Positions 1 to 8,203 of a stretch of DNA of 22,505 nucleotides are shown here, piece by piece (the stretch's first letter is position 1; every line of letters begins with the position of its first letter). The stretch is from CAZDHT01 sp964505325 (lineage in GTDB: Bacteria > Planctomycetota > PUPC01): the NCBI GenBank assembly GCA_964505325.1, contig CAZDHT010000061.1:1-22505 (forward strand). The letters run 5' to 3'. The notes below the pieces were generated by a model. That model saw nothing but the letters and a program-made list of their open reading frames with translations. It was not told where the DNA came from and did no database searches. The position numbers and the translations under genes are program-made.

Positions 1-1
1 A

Positions 2-2404
2 CAGGAACTGCGCGAGTTGGCCGACGTGCGCTTCTTCATCCAGGTCATGACCAAGGGCGCTCCCAAGATGCGGAGCGCCGTGCTGGAGCTTCACAAGCGC
101 GCCGCCGAGGCCGAGAAACGGCGTCTGACCGACAAGGACCGCGTCGCCAAGCTGATCAAGGACCTCCTGGGGGATTACGAGGTGCGGACTGCCGCCTACA
201 TCGAGCTGATCAGCGCCGGTCGTTATGCCGTCCCGCAACTGATCGCCCGATTGGCCGACACTGCCTCAAGCGACTACCGGGACTACCGGGTGCGGGCGAC
301 CGTCGCCCTCATCCGGATCGGCGAGGAGGCGGTCCTGCCCCTGTGCACGGCGCTGCGAGCGGAAAAGACATCGCTCCGGCAGGACATCTGTTTCATCCTT
401 GGCGAGAGCGCCGACCCGCGGGCCGCGCCCTACCTGCTCCGCGCCGCCAAATCCGATCCGGAGGAATCGGTGCGCGTGGTCGCCAACAACGCCCTGGCCC
501 GGATGCGCGAGTATGTGGACGTGCCGGACCAGCCGCCACACGTCGCCCTGTTCAAGCACGCGCGGCTCTACTACTCCGGCGATCCGACCATCGAGCGGCC
601 CAGCAGATACGGACACACTTCCTGGAACTGGTCCCCGGCGGACCCGGACCGGAAGCAGGAGGGCCGGCTGGTCATGCAGACGGTTCCCAGTTTCTTGTAC
701 AACGTCAGCATGGCCCGGGAGGTCGCCAGCGAGGCGCTCCTGTCGAACCCGGATTACGAGCCGGTGCTCCCGCTTCTCATCAGCGCGTACCACAAGGAGC
801 TGCTGCTGATCCGCCGCCGGCTGGAGCTCAGCGCGTCAGCTCCCGAGAACAAGCTTTCCGAAATCGAGGAGCTGCAGCTCCGCACCCGCCTCGTCAAGTC
901 CCAGAATATCCTGCTCACGCTGAGATCTGCCGGGGAAAAGCATTTCTATCGGGCGCTGAGCATGCAGCTTCGTGAGGGCGACCCGCAGCTCGCCGCGGCG
1001 GTCATCGAGGACCTCTCGCTGGTGGCGAGCCCGCGGCTCAACAACTACCCGGACCTCCCGGAGCTGGGGCAACGCGTCCGTCCGGCTGTCCTGCGCATGG
1101 CCGAGCCAAAGCCCAGGCCAAGCGCAGCGGCGCCCAAGGTCGCGCGGCTCGCGCCGGGCGCCGAGAAGGCGGCGGCCGGGCGGACGAAGATCGCGGCGCC
1201 CGACCCGCTGGCCCTGTTCGGTCTGAGCGTGAGGAAGGAGAAGGAACAGGCCGACGCCGCCGCGAAAGCGAAGCGGCCCAAGGGCCGACGCACCGTGCGG
1301 GAAGCCACGCCGGCAGAGCGTATCACGCTCGCCCAATTGCTGGCCGCCGCGACGCGGGCGCAGGACGAGCGGGACAAGCGGCGTGCCTTGGTCGAAGAGG
1401 AGAAGAAGCCGGAGAAAGTTGCCGCGGCCGCCGGTATCGAGTCGAACGCTCTGGTCCGGGCGCTCCAGAGCGCGGACAAGGGGGTCCGTTACGGAGCCGC
1501 CGCCGCGCTGGCGCGAATCCGGCCGCTGCGTGATTTCCCGGGCAGCCGGGCGGTCGTGGAGATCCTGGGCCAGGCGATCAGCGAAAAGGGCGTATCCACG
1601 ATTCTGATCGTTACCGCCGACAACGAAGCTGCGAACCGGCTCCGGATCACCGTTCGCGAGGCAGGCCACGTTCCATACTCGGCGAGCTCCGCCGGAACGG
1701 CGCTGTCGGCGGCGCGTTCCCTGCCGCCCAAGGATCTCATCCTGCTCAAGGACGACATGAGAAGCGCCTTTGGCGCGCTGAAGAAGGACCCGACCGTGGC
1801 TGGCGTCCCGGTGATTGTGTTCGTGGCGGGGCTGGACACGTCGGCGGCGGAAAAGGAATACGGGGGCAGAATCGTCTCGGTCGTTTCCATGAAAGCGGGC
1901 GCCGACAAGATCAAGGCGGCGATATCGCGGGCCATTCTGGGCCGCCGGACCCTGTCCGAGGGGCTGAGACTGTCGGCTCAATACGCGCGGACGGGCGCCC
2001 GGGCGCTGTCTTCCATCCCGAAGACCGGCTCGCCGTTCTCGCGGCACCTGAGGGCAATCAAGGAAGCCCTGGTCAGCGCGTTGGATCGCGAAAGCCCGCA
2101 AGTGCGGATCAGTGCCATCGGTGCGCTGGGCAAGGCGAAGGTGAAGACGCTCATCCCCAGGCTGATCGATATCTGCCAGTCGGCCGAACGGCCGGAGCCC
2201 GAGCGCCTGGCGTGCATCGAGGCGATCGGGAACATGATGGAGCCCGGCGAGGCCGCTCCAGCCGAGGTCATCGGCCTGCTGGAAACGATCCACCGAAGCG
2301 GCGACAAGAGGCTTCGTCAGTTCGCGGTGGAGCGCCTCTCCGCGGCGGCCATCCCGCCCGCCAATTTGGAGAAGCTGGTCAACCAGGAGGAAGCGGCCCA
2401 GTGA
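2..2404 (+). CDS. HEAT-repeat protein with embedded degenerate receiver domain (5' truncated)
   Basis: The frame is already open at base 2, so the true start lies left of the window; the TTG at 17 is only the first start-like codon. About 800 residues are visible. Bases ~140-510 encode HEAT-type helical repeats (for example VRATVALIRIGEEAVLPL), followed by a Tyr/Trp-rich stretch and a long helical region. A Lys/Ala/Pro-rich linker covers ~1095-1420, with a further HEAT unit near 1440-1590. Bases ~1597-1950 encode a CheY-like alpha/beta domain (ILIV at its start, VPVIVFVAG in the middle), and more HEAT repeats follow to the end. The receiver lacks its acidic pair (Thr-Ala at 1613-1618) and has Lys (1748-1750) where the phospho-accepting Asp is expected, so it should not be phosphorylated. 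HEAT repeats are protein-binding scaffolds; the partner is unknown. No signal peptide can be judged because the N-terminus is missing. Exact function is not recognised. Confidence 0.85.
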   Translation, partial: QELRELADVRFFIQVMTKGAPKMRSAVLELHKRAAEAEKRRLTDKDRVAKLIKDLLGDYEVRTAAYIELISAGRYAVPQLIARLADTASSDYRDYRVRATVALIRIGEEAVLPLCTALRAEKTSLRQDICFILGESADPRAAPYLLRAAKSDPEESVRVVANNALARMREYVDVPDQPPHVALFKHARLYYSGDPTIERPSRYGHTSWNWSPADPDRKQEGRLVMQTVPSFLYNVSMAREVASEALLSNPDYEPVLPLLISAYHKELLLIRRRLELSASAPENKLSEIEELQLRTRLVKSQNILLTLRSAGEKHFYRALSMQLREGDPQLAAAVIEDLSLVASPRLNNYPDLPELGQRVRPAVLRMAEPKPRPSAAAPKVARLAPGAEKAAAGRTKIAAPDPLALFGLSVRKEKEQADAAAKAKRPKGRRTVREATPAERITLAQLLAAATRAQDERDKRRALVEEEKKPEKVAAAAGIESNALVRALQSADKGVRYGAAAALARIRPLRDFPGSRAVVEILGQAISEKGVSTILIVTADNEAANRLRITVREAGHVPYSASSAGTALSAARSLPPKDLILLKDDMRSAFGALKKDPTVAGVPVIVFVAGLDTSAAEKEYGGRIVSVVSMKAGADKIKAAISRAILGRRTLSEGLRLSAQYARTGARALSSIPKTGSPFSRHLRAIKEALVSALDRESPQVRISAIGALGKAKVKTLIPRLIDICQSAERPEPERLACIEAIGNMMEPGEAAPAEVIGLLETIHRSGDKRLRQFAVERLSAAAIPPANLEKLVNQEEAAQ

Positions 2405-2468
2405 AAAACGGGACGGGCGACGGTGTGCCGGTCCCGGTTCTTCACCCGCCTCAGCGTACCGAGCAAAA

Positions 2469-2509
2469 GGGGACGCGCACGAAACCCTCCCGGTGGTCTC
2501 GTGCGCGTC
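2469..2509 (-). terminator. Rho-independent terminator of the OmpA-like gene
   Basis: The arms 2472-2486 and 2495-2509 form a 15-bp stem with one mismatch and an 8-base loop. Read on the minus strand, the stem is followed by CCC and then TTTT. It lies 49 bases past the stop of the leftward lipoprotein gene, between convergent genes. No T-run follows on the plus strand, so it serves mainly leftward transcription. Confidence 0.7.
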
Positions 2510-2557
2510 GGTGGGGTGGACGGGATGGGGGTCCCGTCACCGGAGTTTCCTGCCTGT

Positions 2558-3319
2558 CTAGTGTCCGGCCGAGGTCCTGGTCACCCGGGCCACATTGGCC
2601 AGGGCAAAGACAATCTCGACCCGGCGGTTCTTCTTCTTGCCTTCCTTGGTCTTGTTGCCGGCGATGGGCACATCCTGCCCGAAACTTCGGGTCACCAGGC
2701 GCTCCCTGGGCGCTCCCAGCTTGATGAGCTCCCGAGCCACGGCGTTGGCGCGGGCGGCGCCCAGGCCGTAGTTGTCGCCATACAGTTTTTTCGTGACCCG
2801 GAGCGGATCGGCATCGGTATGACCATCGACGAAGATGATCACCCCGGCGTCCGCGTTCTTCACGATCGCTGCGAGCTTGGCCAGGGTGGCCTTGGCCTCG
2901 GACCTTACGTCTGTCTTGCCCGAGCGGAACAGGAAGTCTCCGTTGATGCGGATCCCTCGGGCACCCTCCGGGGTGACGATCGGCGTGCCCAGCGCCCCCA
3001 GCGTCTTGGCCAGCTTCTCCAGCCTCGTATCCGCCGCTGGCCTCGGCGGAGTGGCGGTCCGCGTCTTCTCCCGCACGAGGTCCGTCTCAAGGCGCGTGAT
3101 CTTCCCCTGCATCGTCTTTTGTTCGGTAACGGTGGAGACGAGGCGGGTCTGAAGCTCCTCGTTCCGAGAGGCCAGTTCCTTGTTGGTCTGCTGGAGCTTG
3201 CGAGCTAGGCGGCTGGCCCTCGACTCGAAGCCCATCTCACGCAGCGTCTGGCATCCGGTGACGGCCAGCAAGGCACCCCCACACACAACTAATGCACACC
3301 ATCCAGTCCGTGACTTCAT
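2558..3319 (-). CDS. OmpA-family peptidoglycan-associated lipoprotein
   Basis: 253 residues. Start chosen at the ATG at 3319 because AGGAGGT (3327-3333) sits 7 bases upstream and the product then begins with a lipoprotein signal: MKSR, a hydrophobic stretch, and lipobox VTGC with Cys23. Residues ~33-82 are heptad-rich and probably form a coiled coil. Residues ~120-245 are an OmpA C-terminal domain: the 'FLFRSGKTDV' start, GHTDADP, LGAARANAVARELI, and the closing NRRVEI with the Arg that binds diaminopimelate in this family. The expected role is to tether the outer membrane to peptidoglycan; the coiled coil would span part of the periplasm. This resembles Pal and YiaD-type proteins, but no tol genes are adjacent. 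It stands alone between a terminator and a ~200-base upstream gap in which I see no convincing promoter. Confidence 0.9.
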   Translation of the reverse strand: MKSRTGWCALVVCGGALLAVTGCQTLREMGFESRASRLARKLQQTNKELASRNEELQTRLVSTVTEQKTMQGKITRLETDLVREKTRTATPPRPAADTRLEKLAKTLGALGTPIVTPEGARGIRINGDFLFRSGKTDVRSEAKATLAKLAAIVKNADAGVIIFVDGHTDADPLRVTKKLYGDNYGLGAARANAVARELIKLGAPRERLVTRSFGQDVPIAGNKTKEGKKKNRRVEIVFALANVARVTRTSAGH

Positions 3320-3522
3320 CCACCCTACCTCCTTGATTGGTTGGCCTGGGAACTCAAACGCCCAATGCTTACATAGGTTGTATCGACATGCGGGCGAGAA
3401 TCCTTTAACGGAATTTTCCCGTTTGAGCGTCGCGCCTGACATCGTTCCCCGGGTCGGGTGTTCCGGGTCGCTTTGGAGGGCTGCAACGCGGCAAAATGGT
3501 GTGGCTGGAAGGGAAAGAGCGC

Positions 3523-4047
3523 CTACCTCAGCAGGAGCCCCAGGTCGTCGCCCTGAGCTTCGGGGTCGTTCCTGCTGGTCTGGAAGACTCCGTCCGGTCC
3601 CGCGGAGAGGATCCATCCGTAAGGGCTGCGAGGGGAGGCGAGTCCCTCAAGGACTATCACGTAGCGCTGGCCCCAGGGGTCTGGCCGCGATATGCTCATG
3701 TAGGGGCCCCGCCAATTCGGCACGGCCGGCTTGTTTGCGACGAGGAACTTCGAGACGTGCAGGGCGTCCGAATCACTGCCGATGGAGTCTGATTCGCCGA
3801 TGGCAGGCGCCCCGTTGGTGAACGCGAAGGGCGCGCTGTTGGGCCATCGCCCCGTGTCTTTGTAGTAGTTGAGAATATCGGCCGCCATCTGTCTGAGGTC
3901 GCCGATGGCCTGCGCTTTGGCGGTGGCAACGACTTGGTTCTGGACGATGGGCACAGCCAGCCCCACCGCCAGAAGGACCACCGCCGCGATCACCACCAGC
4001 TCGATGGTCGCAATTCCACCCGTTCTCCGATATTTCCAGCCCCGCAT
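3523..4047 (-). CDS. GspG-like type II pseudopilin (orphan)
   Basis: 174 residues. Start set at the ATG at 4047, with GGAGGTG (4054-4060) 6 bases upstream. The N-terminus MRGWKYRRTGG|IATIELVVIAAVV is a class III prepilin signal: basic leader, Gly before the predicted cleavage, Glu at mature position 5, then a hydrophobic helix. The C-terminal half has the GspG hallmark: a 'PDPWGQRYVIV' strand, then 'LSAGPDGVFQTSRNDPEAQGDD', matching the calcium-binding DPWG...GPDG region of major pseudopilins. The protein should be processed by a prepilin peptidase and inserted in the inner membrane. No other type II secretion or type IV pilus genes are adjacent, so it is an orphan pseudopilin, a situation often seen in planctomycetes. 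Whether it assembles into a pseudopilus cannot be told from sequence. Confidence 0.85.
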   Translation of the reverse strand: MRGWKYRRTGGIATIELVVIAAVVLLAVGLAVPIVQNQVVATAKAQAIGDLRQMAADILNYYKDTGRWPNSAPFAFTNGAPAIGESDSIGSDSDALHVSKFLVANKPAVPNWRGPYMSISRPDPWGQRYVIVLEGLASPRSPYGWILSAGPDGVFQTSRNDPEAQGDDLGLLLR

Positions 4048-4409
4048 CTCGAGCACCTCCAGCAGAGCAGCACAGCTTGCGCAGTCCCTCGCCCGCCGTC
4101 TGTGCAGCAATCCGCGTGCCAAGGGGCCCGCCTTTCCGATTTCAGCGAGGAATTCACGCCGCCCGAGCCGGCATCAAAACCTGTAACATAAGTCCGAAAC
4201 AGCATTTACGCAGGGCTCCACCGCGCCTCGATGCGCCCAGGAAGGATATGAAAGGGGAACCATGCGGAGGCCACGGGCCACTGGAATCACGTGGCAATCC
4301 CACGGAGGGCGTGCGGCCCAGGCGCATAACTTCTACCCAGGGAACGTGTTACACACAAGAAACGCGGCCGGTGGGCCGGGCTACAAATGTTGTAGGATTG
4401 GCGGCCGTC
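4048..4409. other. Intergenic region upstream of the pseudopilin gene
   Basis: About 360 bases between two leftward genes. It holds the pseudopilin ribosome binding site (4054-4060) and a possible UDG terminator at its right edge. No open frame here has plausible codon use or a ribosome binding site. I see no good sigma70 pair on the minus strand; the best -10-like hexamer, TATGTT near 4190, lacks a recognisable -35. Confidence 0.5.
4365..4407 (-). terminator. Possible nested stem-loop after the UDG gene
   Basis: CGGCCG at 4365-4370 can pair with CGGCCG at 4402-4407, enclosing a smaller hairpin CTACAA (4381-4386) / TTGTAG (4390-4395) with a 3-base loop. It begins 3 bases after the UDG stop. 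The minus strand continues with CGTTTCTTGTG, a weak T-rich tail. Structure is seen; termination is inferred and uncertain. Confidence 0.3.
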
Positions 4410-5165
4410 TTACTTCTTCTTCGGCAGGGGGAGGTCCAACTCCGCCATGATCCTCTGCACATCCTCCCACGACTTGCGCTTCTCTCCCGGCGACCGCAGC
4501 AGATACGCCGGGTGGTAGGTCGGCATCAGCTTGAGCCCTTCCCAGTGGATGAACTTGCCGCGCATTCGGCTGATCGACGCTCGCGGGTCACGCAGCAGCC
4601 CCTTCAAGGCCGTCGCTCCCAGTGCACAGACGATCTCCGGCTGGATGATCCTGATCTGCTGCATGATGTAGGGCAGGCAGACCGCCATCTCGGCGAGGGT
4701 AGGCGTTCGGTTCTCCGGCGGGCGGCACTTCAGGATGTTACCGATGAACACGTCGCCCCGTTCGAGAGTCATCGCCTTGATCATCCGGGTCAGCAGTTCG
4801 CCGGCACGGCCGACGAACGGTCTGCCTTGCCGGTCTTCCTCTCGGCCGGGCGCCTCGCCCACAAACATGAGCCGGGCGTCCGCTCGGCCTTCACCGAAGA
4901 CGAACTTGTTGCGCGTCTCGCCCAGCGGACAGCGGTGGCATTCCTCGATGGCCAGACGCAACTCCTCCAGCTCTTGCCGCTTCTCCGCGTCCTCTCCGGG
5001 ATGGCCTGCGGCGGCCCCGGCGACGGGTCTGCTCCGCGCCGGCGTGGATGCTTCCTCCGCCGAACGGCATACGTCGGCGCCGAACCACTGCTCCATTTCG
5101 ACGTGGGCCTTCAATTCCGAAATGAGCTGCTCGCGCCCGTCGATGTGCTGGTCAGCGTGGCTCAT
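4410..5165 (-). CDS. Family 4 (4Fe-4S) uracil-DNA glycosylase
   Basis: 251 residues. Removes uracil from DNA at the start of base excision repair. Residues 1-62 are a variable, probably disordered extension. The catalytic domain starts near 66 and carries GEAPGREED at 103-111 followed by GRPFVGRAG, the family 4 motif for the active-site loop. The four iron-sulfur cysteines fit the family spacing: C76-x2-C79, C147 (in KCRPPENRTP) and C163. The second active-site motif is MPTYHPAYLLR with His218. The start ATG at 5165 overlaps the last 14 bases of the upstream secreted HEAT gene, so translation is probably coupled and the two share one promoter. Family 4 enzymes are commonly annotated as 'SPO1 DNA polymerase-related' proteins. 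Function is confident; the coupling with a secreted protein is odd. Confidence 0.95.
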   Translation of the reverse strand: MSHADQHIDGREQLISELKAHVEMEQWFGADVCRSAEEASTPARSRPVAGAAAGHPGEDAEKRQELEELRLAIEECHRCPLGETRNKFVFGEGRADARLMFVGEAPGREEDRQGRPFVGRAGELLTRMIKAMTLERGDVFIGNILKCRPPENRTPTLAEMAVCLPYIMQQIRIIQPEIVCALGATALKGLLRDPRASISRMRGKFIHWEGLKLMPTYHPAYLLRSPGEKRKSWEDVQRIMAELDLPLPKKK

Positions 5166-6495
5166 CCGCCGCCTCTCGCAGGAGCTTGTCCGCCTTGTCT
5201 TTTCCGCCGCGCTTCTCTGCCTCGCGCTTCCGCAAGAGCTCGATCCCGTGCTTCCTCCACCACCTCATCCAATCCCGGCGAAGCACGCCCAGGTCCTGCC
5301 CGGTGAGCCGTTTCAGCGCGTCTTCCGCTGCCTGGTTGTGGTAATACCTCTCGGGTTCGGCCGGCACCGATTCAGCGTCGCCGATGCCGAGGGTCGTGCC
5401 GCTCTGCGTGATGTCCACCGCCAGCGGGCCGCCGCTCGAGCGCATTATGCCAAACGTCCCCACGCCCGACATGTTGCTGCTGACCGTGCGCCCCTCGATC
5501 TCGATCTTGGGATAGAGGATTTCCGCCAGGAAGGGGACCGAGCGGACGTCGCCGATGGCGTCCAGCGCCAGCGCGATGCGGCGGTACAGCCGCTTGGCCG
5601 CCCGCTGGTCGGCGCGGCTCTTGATGCGCGTGAGCCTGAGATCCGATATCATCTCGTACAAGGCGTCGAGCGCCCGGCCGTGGTCCAGCTTGAGCATGGC
5701 GTCCAGCGCCGCCACCCGTACGGATTCCTTGGAGTCCATCAGTGCGTGGCGCACCAGGCGGGGCACCGCGTCGTGATGTTTCATTTTGGCGAGCGAGGCA
5801 CAAGCCGCCCTTCGCACTCCCGTGACGTCGTGGCTCAGAAGGCTGAGGATCTTCCAGGCCAGCGCCGGGTTGTCGAAATTGGCGAGGTTCTCCTCCGACT
5901 GCTTGCGCCGGGACTTCGTTGAGGAGCGGATGCTGTACACCACCCGATTGATCGCCAGGACCAGCCGCTTGTTCGCCTCTTGTTCCTCCAGCTTTTCCGC
6001 CTGCTCCTTGGTGACCCACCGGCCGTTGACCAGCACCATCCCCTTGGCCCGCATCGCCTCTTCGCGAGTGAGCCAGCCTTTGTCGGTCTTCACGTAACCC
6101 AGCGCCTGCCAGGCGCGCTCGTGCTGGGGATCGATCTTCAACGCCTTGACGAGCTCGTCCAGCGCCTCGTCCCTGAGGTCCCGATCACGGCACCACATCG
6201 CCAGGGCGTAGTGGCCTTCCGCGTGGCCCGGCTTGATCTTCTCGGCCATGATGTTGTACACGTCGCGGGCGGTCCTGCGCTTCTCGACGGCGACGATGTC
6301 TGCTTCGTCGTGAATCGAGACGATGCCGGACGTGGTCTTGATGTGGACGCGGCCGTCGGCCCGCTTGATGACCTTCCCTTCGAGCGGGCCACCGTTCTTC
6401 AGGTGGAAGATGTCAGCACGTACCGCCGGCGCAGAAGCCGTCAAGAGCAGGAGGACGAAAAAACAGGAGGGATGTGGAATACATTTCTTCATCAT
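5152..6495 (-). CDS. Secreted TPR/HEAT-repeat protein
   Basis: 447 residues. Begins with MMKKCIPHPSCFFVLLLLTA and a likely signal peptidase I site after AVRA (~residue 27), so it should be exported. Residues ~28-75 form a small beta module (DIFHLKNGGPLEGKVIKR...) typical of planctomycete secreted proteins. Residues ~85-130 are a TPR-like pair (EALDELVKALKIDPQHERAWQALGY). A 'GWLTREEA' and a 'GRWVTKEQAEKLEEQEA' motif follow. Residues ~205-335 contain HEAT repeats (VRRAACASLAKMKHHDAVPRL and others). The C-terminus is Trp-rich and then strongly charged. The ATG lacks a clear Shine-Dalgarno match. A very good promoter lies just upstream. It probably acts as a periplasmic binding scaffold; the partner is unknown. 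It forms a two-gene operon with the UDG gene. Confidence 0.85.
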   Translation of the reverse strand: MMKKCIPHPSCFFVLLLLTASAPAVRADIFHLKNGGPLEGKVIKRADGRVHIKTTSGIVSIHDEADIVAVEKRRTARDVYNIMAEKIKPGHAEGHYALAMWCRDRDLRDEALDELVKALKIDPQHERAWQALGYVKTDKGWLTREEAMRAKGMVLVNGRWVTKEQAEKLEEQEANKRLVLAINRVVYSIRSSTKSRRKQSEENLANFDNPALAWKILSLLSHDVTGVRRAACASLAKMKHHDAVPRLVRHALMDSKESVRVAALDAMLKLDHGRALDALYEMISDLRLTRIKSRADQRAAKRLYRRIALALDAIGDVRSVPFLAEILYPKIEIEGRTVSSNMSGVGTFGIMRSSGGPLAVDITQSGTTLGIGDAESVPAEPERYYHNQAAEDALKRLTGQDLGVLRRDWMRWWRKHGIELLRKREAEKRGGKDKADKLLREAADEPR

Positions 6496-6538
6496 GCTGA
6501 CAATGCAAAGTGGCTGAAGCGTTGCGTCTCTTCAATAG

Positions 6539-6567
6539 ATTATACAGCAGGTTTGGTGATGCTGCAA
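6539..6567 (-). promoter_or_regulatory. Sigma70-type promoter for the HEAT/UDG operon
   Basis: On the minus strand TTGCAG (6567-6562) is followed by a 17-base spacer and a perfect TATAAT (6544-6539). Transcription would start near 6532, giving a ~36-base leader before the ATG at 6495. It lies in the 91-base gap right after the sulfatase stop, so the HEAT/UDG pair need not depend on sulfatase transcription. Confidence 0.75.
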
Positions 6568-6586
6568 TCAGTACGCACCGGGCCTC

Positions 6587-8044
6587 CTACATGTCAATCG
6601 GCTTGCCGCCCTGCTTTTCGAGGAAGTCGGCGTGGTGGGCGCGGCCGGTCTCGCGCAGGCGCTTGCAGTACATCTCCAGGTTGTCCCGCGTGTGGTACGG
6701 GCCGCCCTCCCGGATCACGTTCCACATCGGGTCGATGTTGTAGTCGGACGTCTGCATCATTTCGTCGTGCCATCTCTCGAGGAGCGCGAGCCCGCGATTC
6801 GCCAGATCCGCCTGCTCCTGGGCCAGGTTGTGCTGCAGGTGCGGGTCGGCCTCGACGTCGAACAGCATTGCCCGAGGGAACTGTTTGAGCCCGGTGTCGT
6901 ACGTGCGGATCAGCGCATATCTGTCCCAGCGGACCATCCGCTGGCACGACCAGCAGTTTTGGCTGCTCACCAAGTAGTCGCGGCCGGCGTGCTCGCCCCT
7001 TTTCAGTGCGCCGGCGAAGCTCCGGCCGTCCCACGCACCGGGAGCCTGCATGTCCCACAGTTCGAGGACCGTCGCCGCCACGTCCGACTGGTAGCAGAGG
7101 CCGTGCGTCACGCTCGGCGCGAAGCCCGGCCACTTGAGGATGCAGGGGACGCGCGAGGTGATGGTGTCCGCCGTGTGGTGATCGGCGTAGACGTTCAACT
7201 CGCCCTGGTTTTCGCCGTGGTCCGAGCTGACCAGGATCGCCGTGTCGTCCGCGATGCCCAGTTCTTCCAGCTTCTCCATCAGCTTGCCGACGTACATGTC
7301 TGCGTAGTGAATGCCCGTGTCGTAACCGTCGATCCACTTCTTGAAATCGGCGACGGTCCGCAATTGTCTCGGCATGCGCGGCCAAGTTCCATCGGGCGGG
7401 CCGTAGCCGGCGGCTTCCTGCGGACTGTGTGGGCCGTAGCCGTTCCAGTGCCGGTCCAGGACCTCCTGCGTGATCCACTCGGGCGGCGGGTCGTTTTCGA
7501 ACGGGTTGCCATACTCCATCGGCGTGCGGTAGTGAGCGTGCGGGTCCCAGCAGTTGACGTGGAGGAACCAGTCGTCTTTCTTTCCGCCGCGGTCGAGCCA
7601 GTCGAGCGCGGTGGGGAAGACCTGGTCGGCGGTTTCTTGGCCGGAGTGGCCGGTGTTGTACATCTCGCGGAACCCGGCATAGAACCACCAGGCGCTGTGC
7701 CGCTCGGCGAACGGGCCGACCGAGACGGTGTAGATGCCGTTCTTCGACATGACCATCGGCCAATGGTCGTACCGGGGCGAGCGCTTGAACCCGCGGTCAC
7801 GGCCCTCGCGCATCGGGTCGGCGTCTGTGCCGCCGTGGTTGATGACTCCGGTGTGAATGCCGTGCCGGCCCATCCACATCCCCGCCCGCGAGGGCAGGCA
7901 CGGGGCGTCGGAGTTGAAGCAGTTCTCGAAGCGTACGCCCTGCTCGGCGAGCCGGTCGATGTTGGGCGAGGTGTCGCGGCGATACCCGTAGCAGCCCAGA
8001 TGATCCGCCCGCAGCGTGTCGATGTCGATATAGACCAGTCTCAT
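6587..8044 (-). CDS. Type I (formylglycine) sulfatase without signal peptide
   Basis: 485 residues. Belongs to the alkaline-phosphatase-like sulfatases, which hydrolyse sulfate esters. Start set at the ATG at 8044 (MRLVYIDIDTLRADHLGCYG) because GGAG at 8052-8055 is 7 bases upstream; a TTG two codons earlier is less likely. Asp7/Asp9 lie in the N-terminal metal-binding strand. The catalytic signature is C49-L-P-S-R, the C-x-P-S-R form in which Cys is converted to formylglycine by FGE or anSME. The second metal site includes SSDHGEN with D275-H276. The C-terminal part holds the usual small subdomain (LFDVEADPHLQHNL). The mature-type motif begins directly after Met, with no hydrophobic leader, so the enzyme looks cytoplasmic; most planctomycete sulfatases are exported. 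The substrate cannot be deduced. The upstream promoter probably falls at or beyond the 8105 gap. Confidence 0.93.
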   Translation of the reverse strand: MRLVYIDIDTLRADHLGCYGYRRDTSPNIDRLAEQGVRFENCFNSDAPCLPSRAGMWMGRHGIHTGVINHGGTDADPMREGRDRGFKRSPRYDHWPMVMSKNGIYTVSVGPFAERHSAWWFYAGFREMYNTGHSGQETADQVFPTALDWLDRGGKKDDWFLHVNCWDPHAHYRTPMEYGNPFENDPPPEWITQEVLDRHWNGYGPHSPQEAAGYGPPDGTWPRMPRQLRTVADFKKWIDGYDTGIHYADMYVGKLMEKLEELGIADDTAILVSSDHGENQGELNVYADHHTADTITSRVPCILKWPGFAPSVTHGLCYQSDVAATVLELWDMQAPGAWDGRSFAGALKRGEHAGRDYLVSSQNCWSCQRMVRWDRYALIRTYDTGLKQFPRAMLFDVEADPHLQHNLAQEQADLANRGLALLERWHDEMMQTSDYNIDPMWNVIREGGPYHTRDNLEMYCKRLRETGRAHHADFLEKQGGKPIDM

Positions 8045-8104
8045 TCGCAATCTCCATTCACCAGATTCAGCGGATGGTTCGGAACAATGCGTGTCGAGTG
8101 TATG

Positions 8105-8114
8105 NNNNNNNNNN
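8105..8114. other. Assembly gap (10 N)
   Basis: Ten Ns in the intergenic region upstream of the sulfatase gene. Ten is likely a placeholder rather than a measured length, so the sulfatase promoter or further sequence may be missing here. Confidence 0.95.
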
Positions 8115-8150
8115 ATGACTGAGGATCAGATCGTGCCGTGTGGGCCGAAA

Positions 8151-8170
8151 AGAAGGTGCTGACACCTTCT
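8151..8170. repeat. REP-like palindrome, AAGGTG...CACCTT family
   Basis: AGAAGGTG (8151-8158), a 4-base loop, then CACCTTCT (8163-8170): perfect 8-bp arms. The core AAGGTG/CACCTT is shared with the longer palindrome at 17232-17256 and its degraded copy at 17289-17312. It lies next to the assembly gap at 8105, as expected if repeats broke the assembly. Confidence 0.6.
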
Positions 8171-8203
8171 GCCATCAACGCCGGGACACGACGCGGGCAT
8201 GAG

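Noticed and set aside
836..2293. Long open frame on the minus strand (~485 codons) opposite the first HEAT gene
   Set aside because: Product is Arg/Gly-rich without any family motif, and the plus strand frame has clear HEAT repeats; it is a GC-rich shadow.
3353..3427. CTCAAACG (3353-3360) and CGTTTGAG (3420-3427) flanking the OmpA upstream region, considered as an operator
   Set aside because: Arms are 59 bases apart and only 8 bases long; such pairs are expected by chance at this distance.
6632..8122. Long plus-strand open frame (~496 codons) opposite the sulfatase
   Set aside because: It reads through the N gap, has no recognisable domain, and the opposite strand carries full sulfatase motifs.
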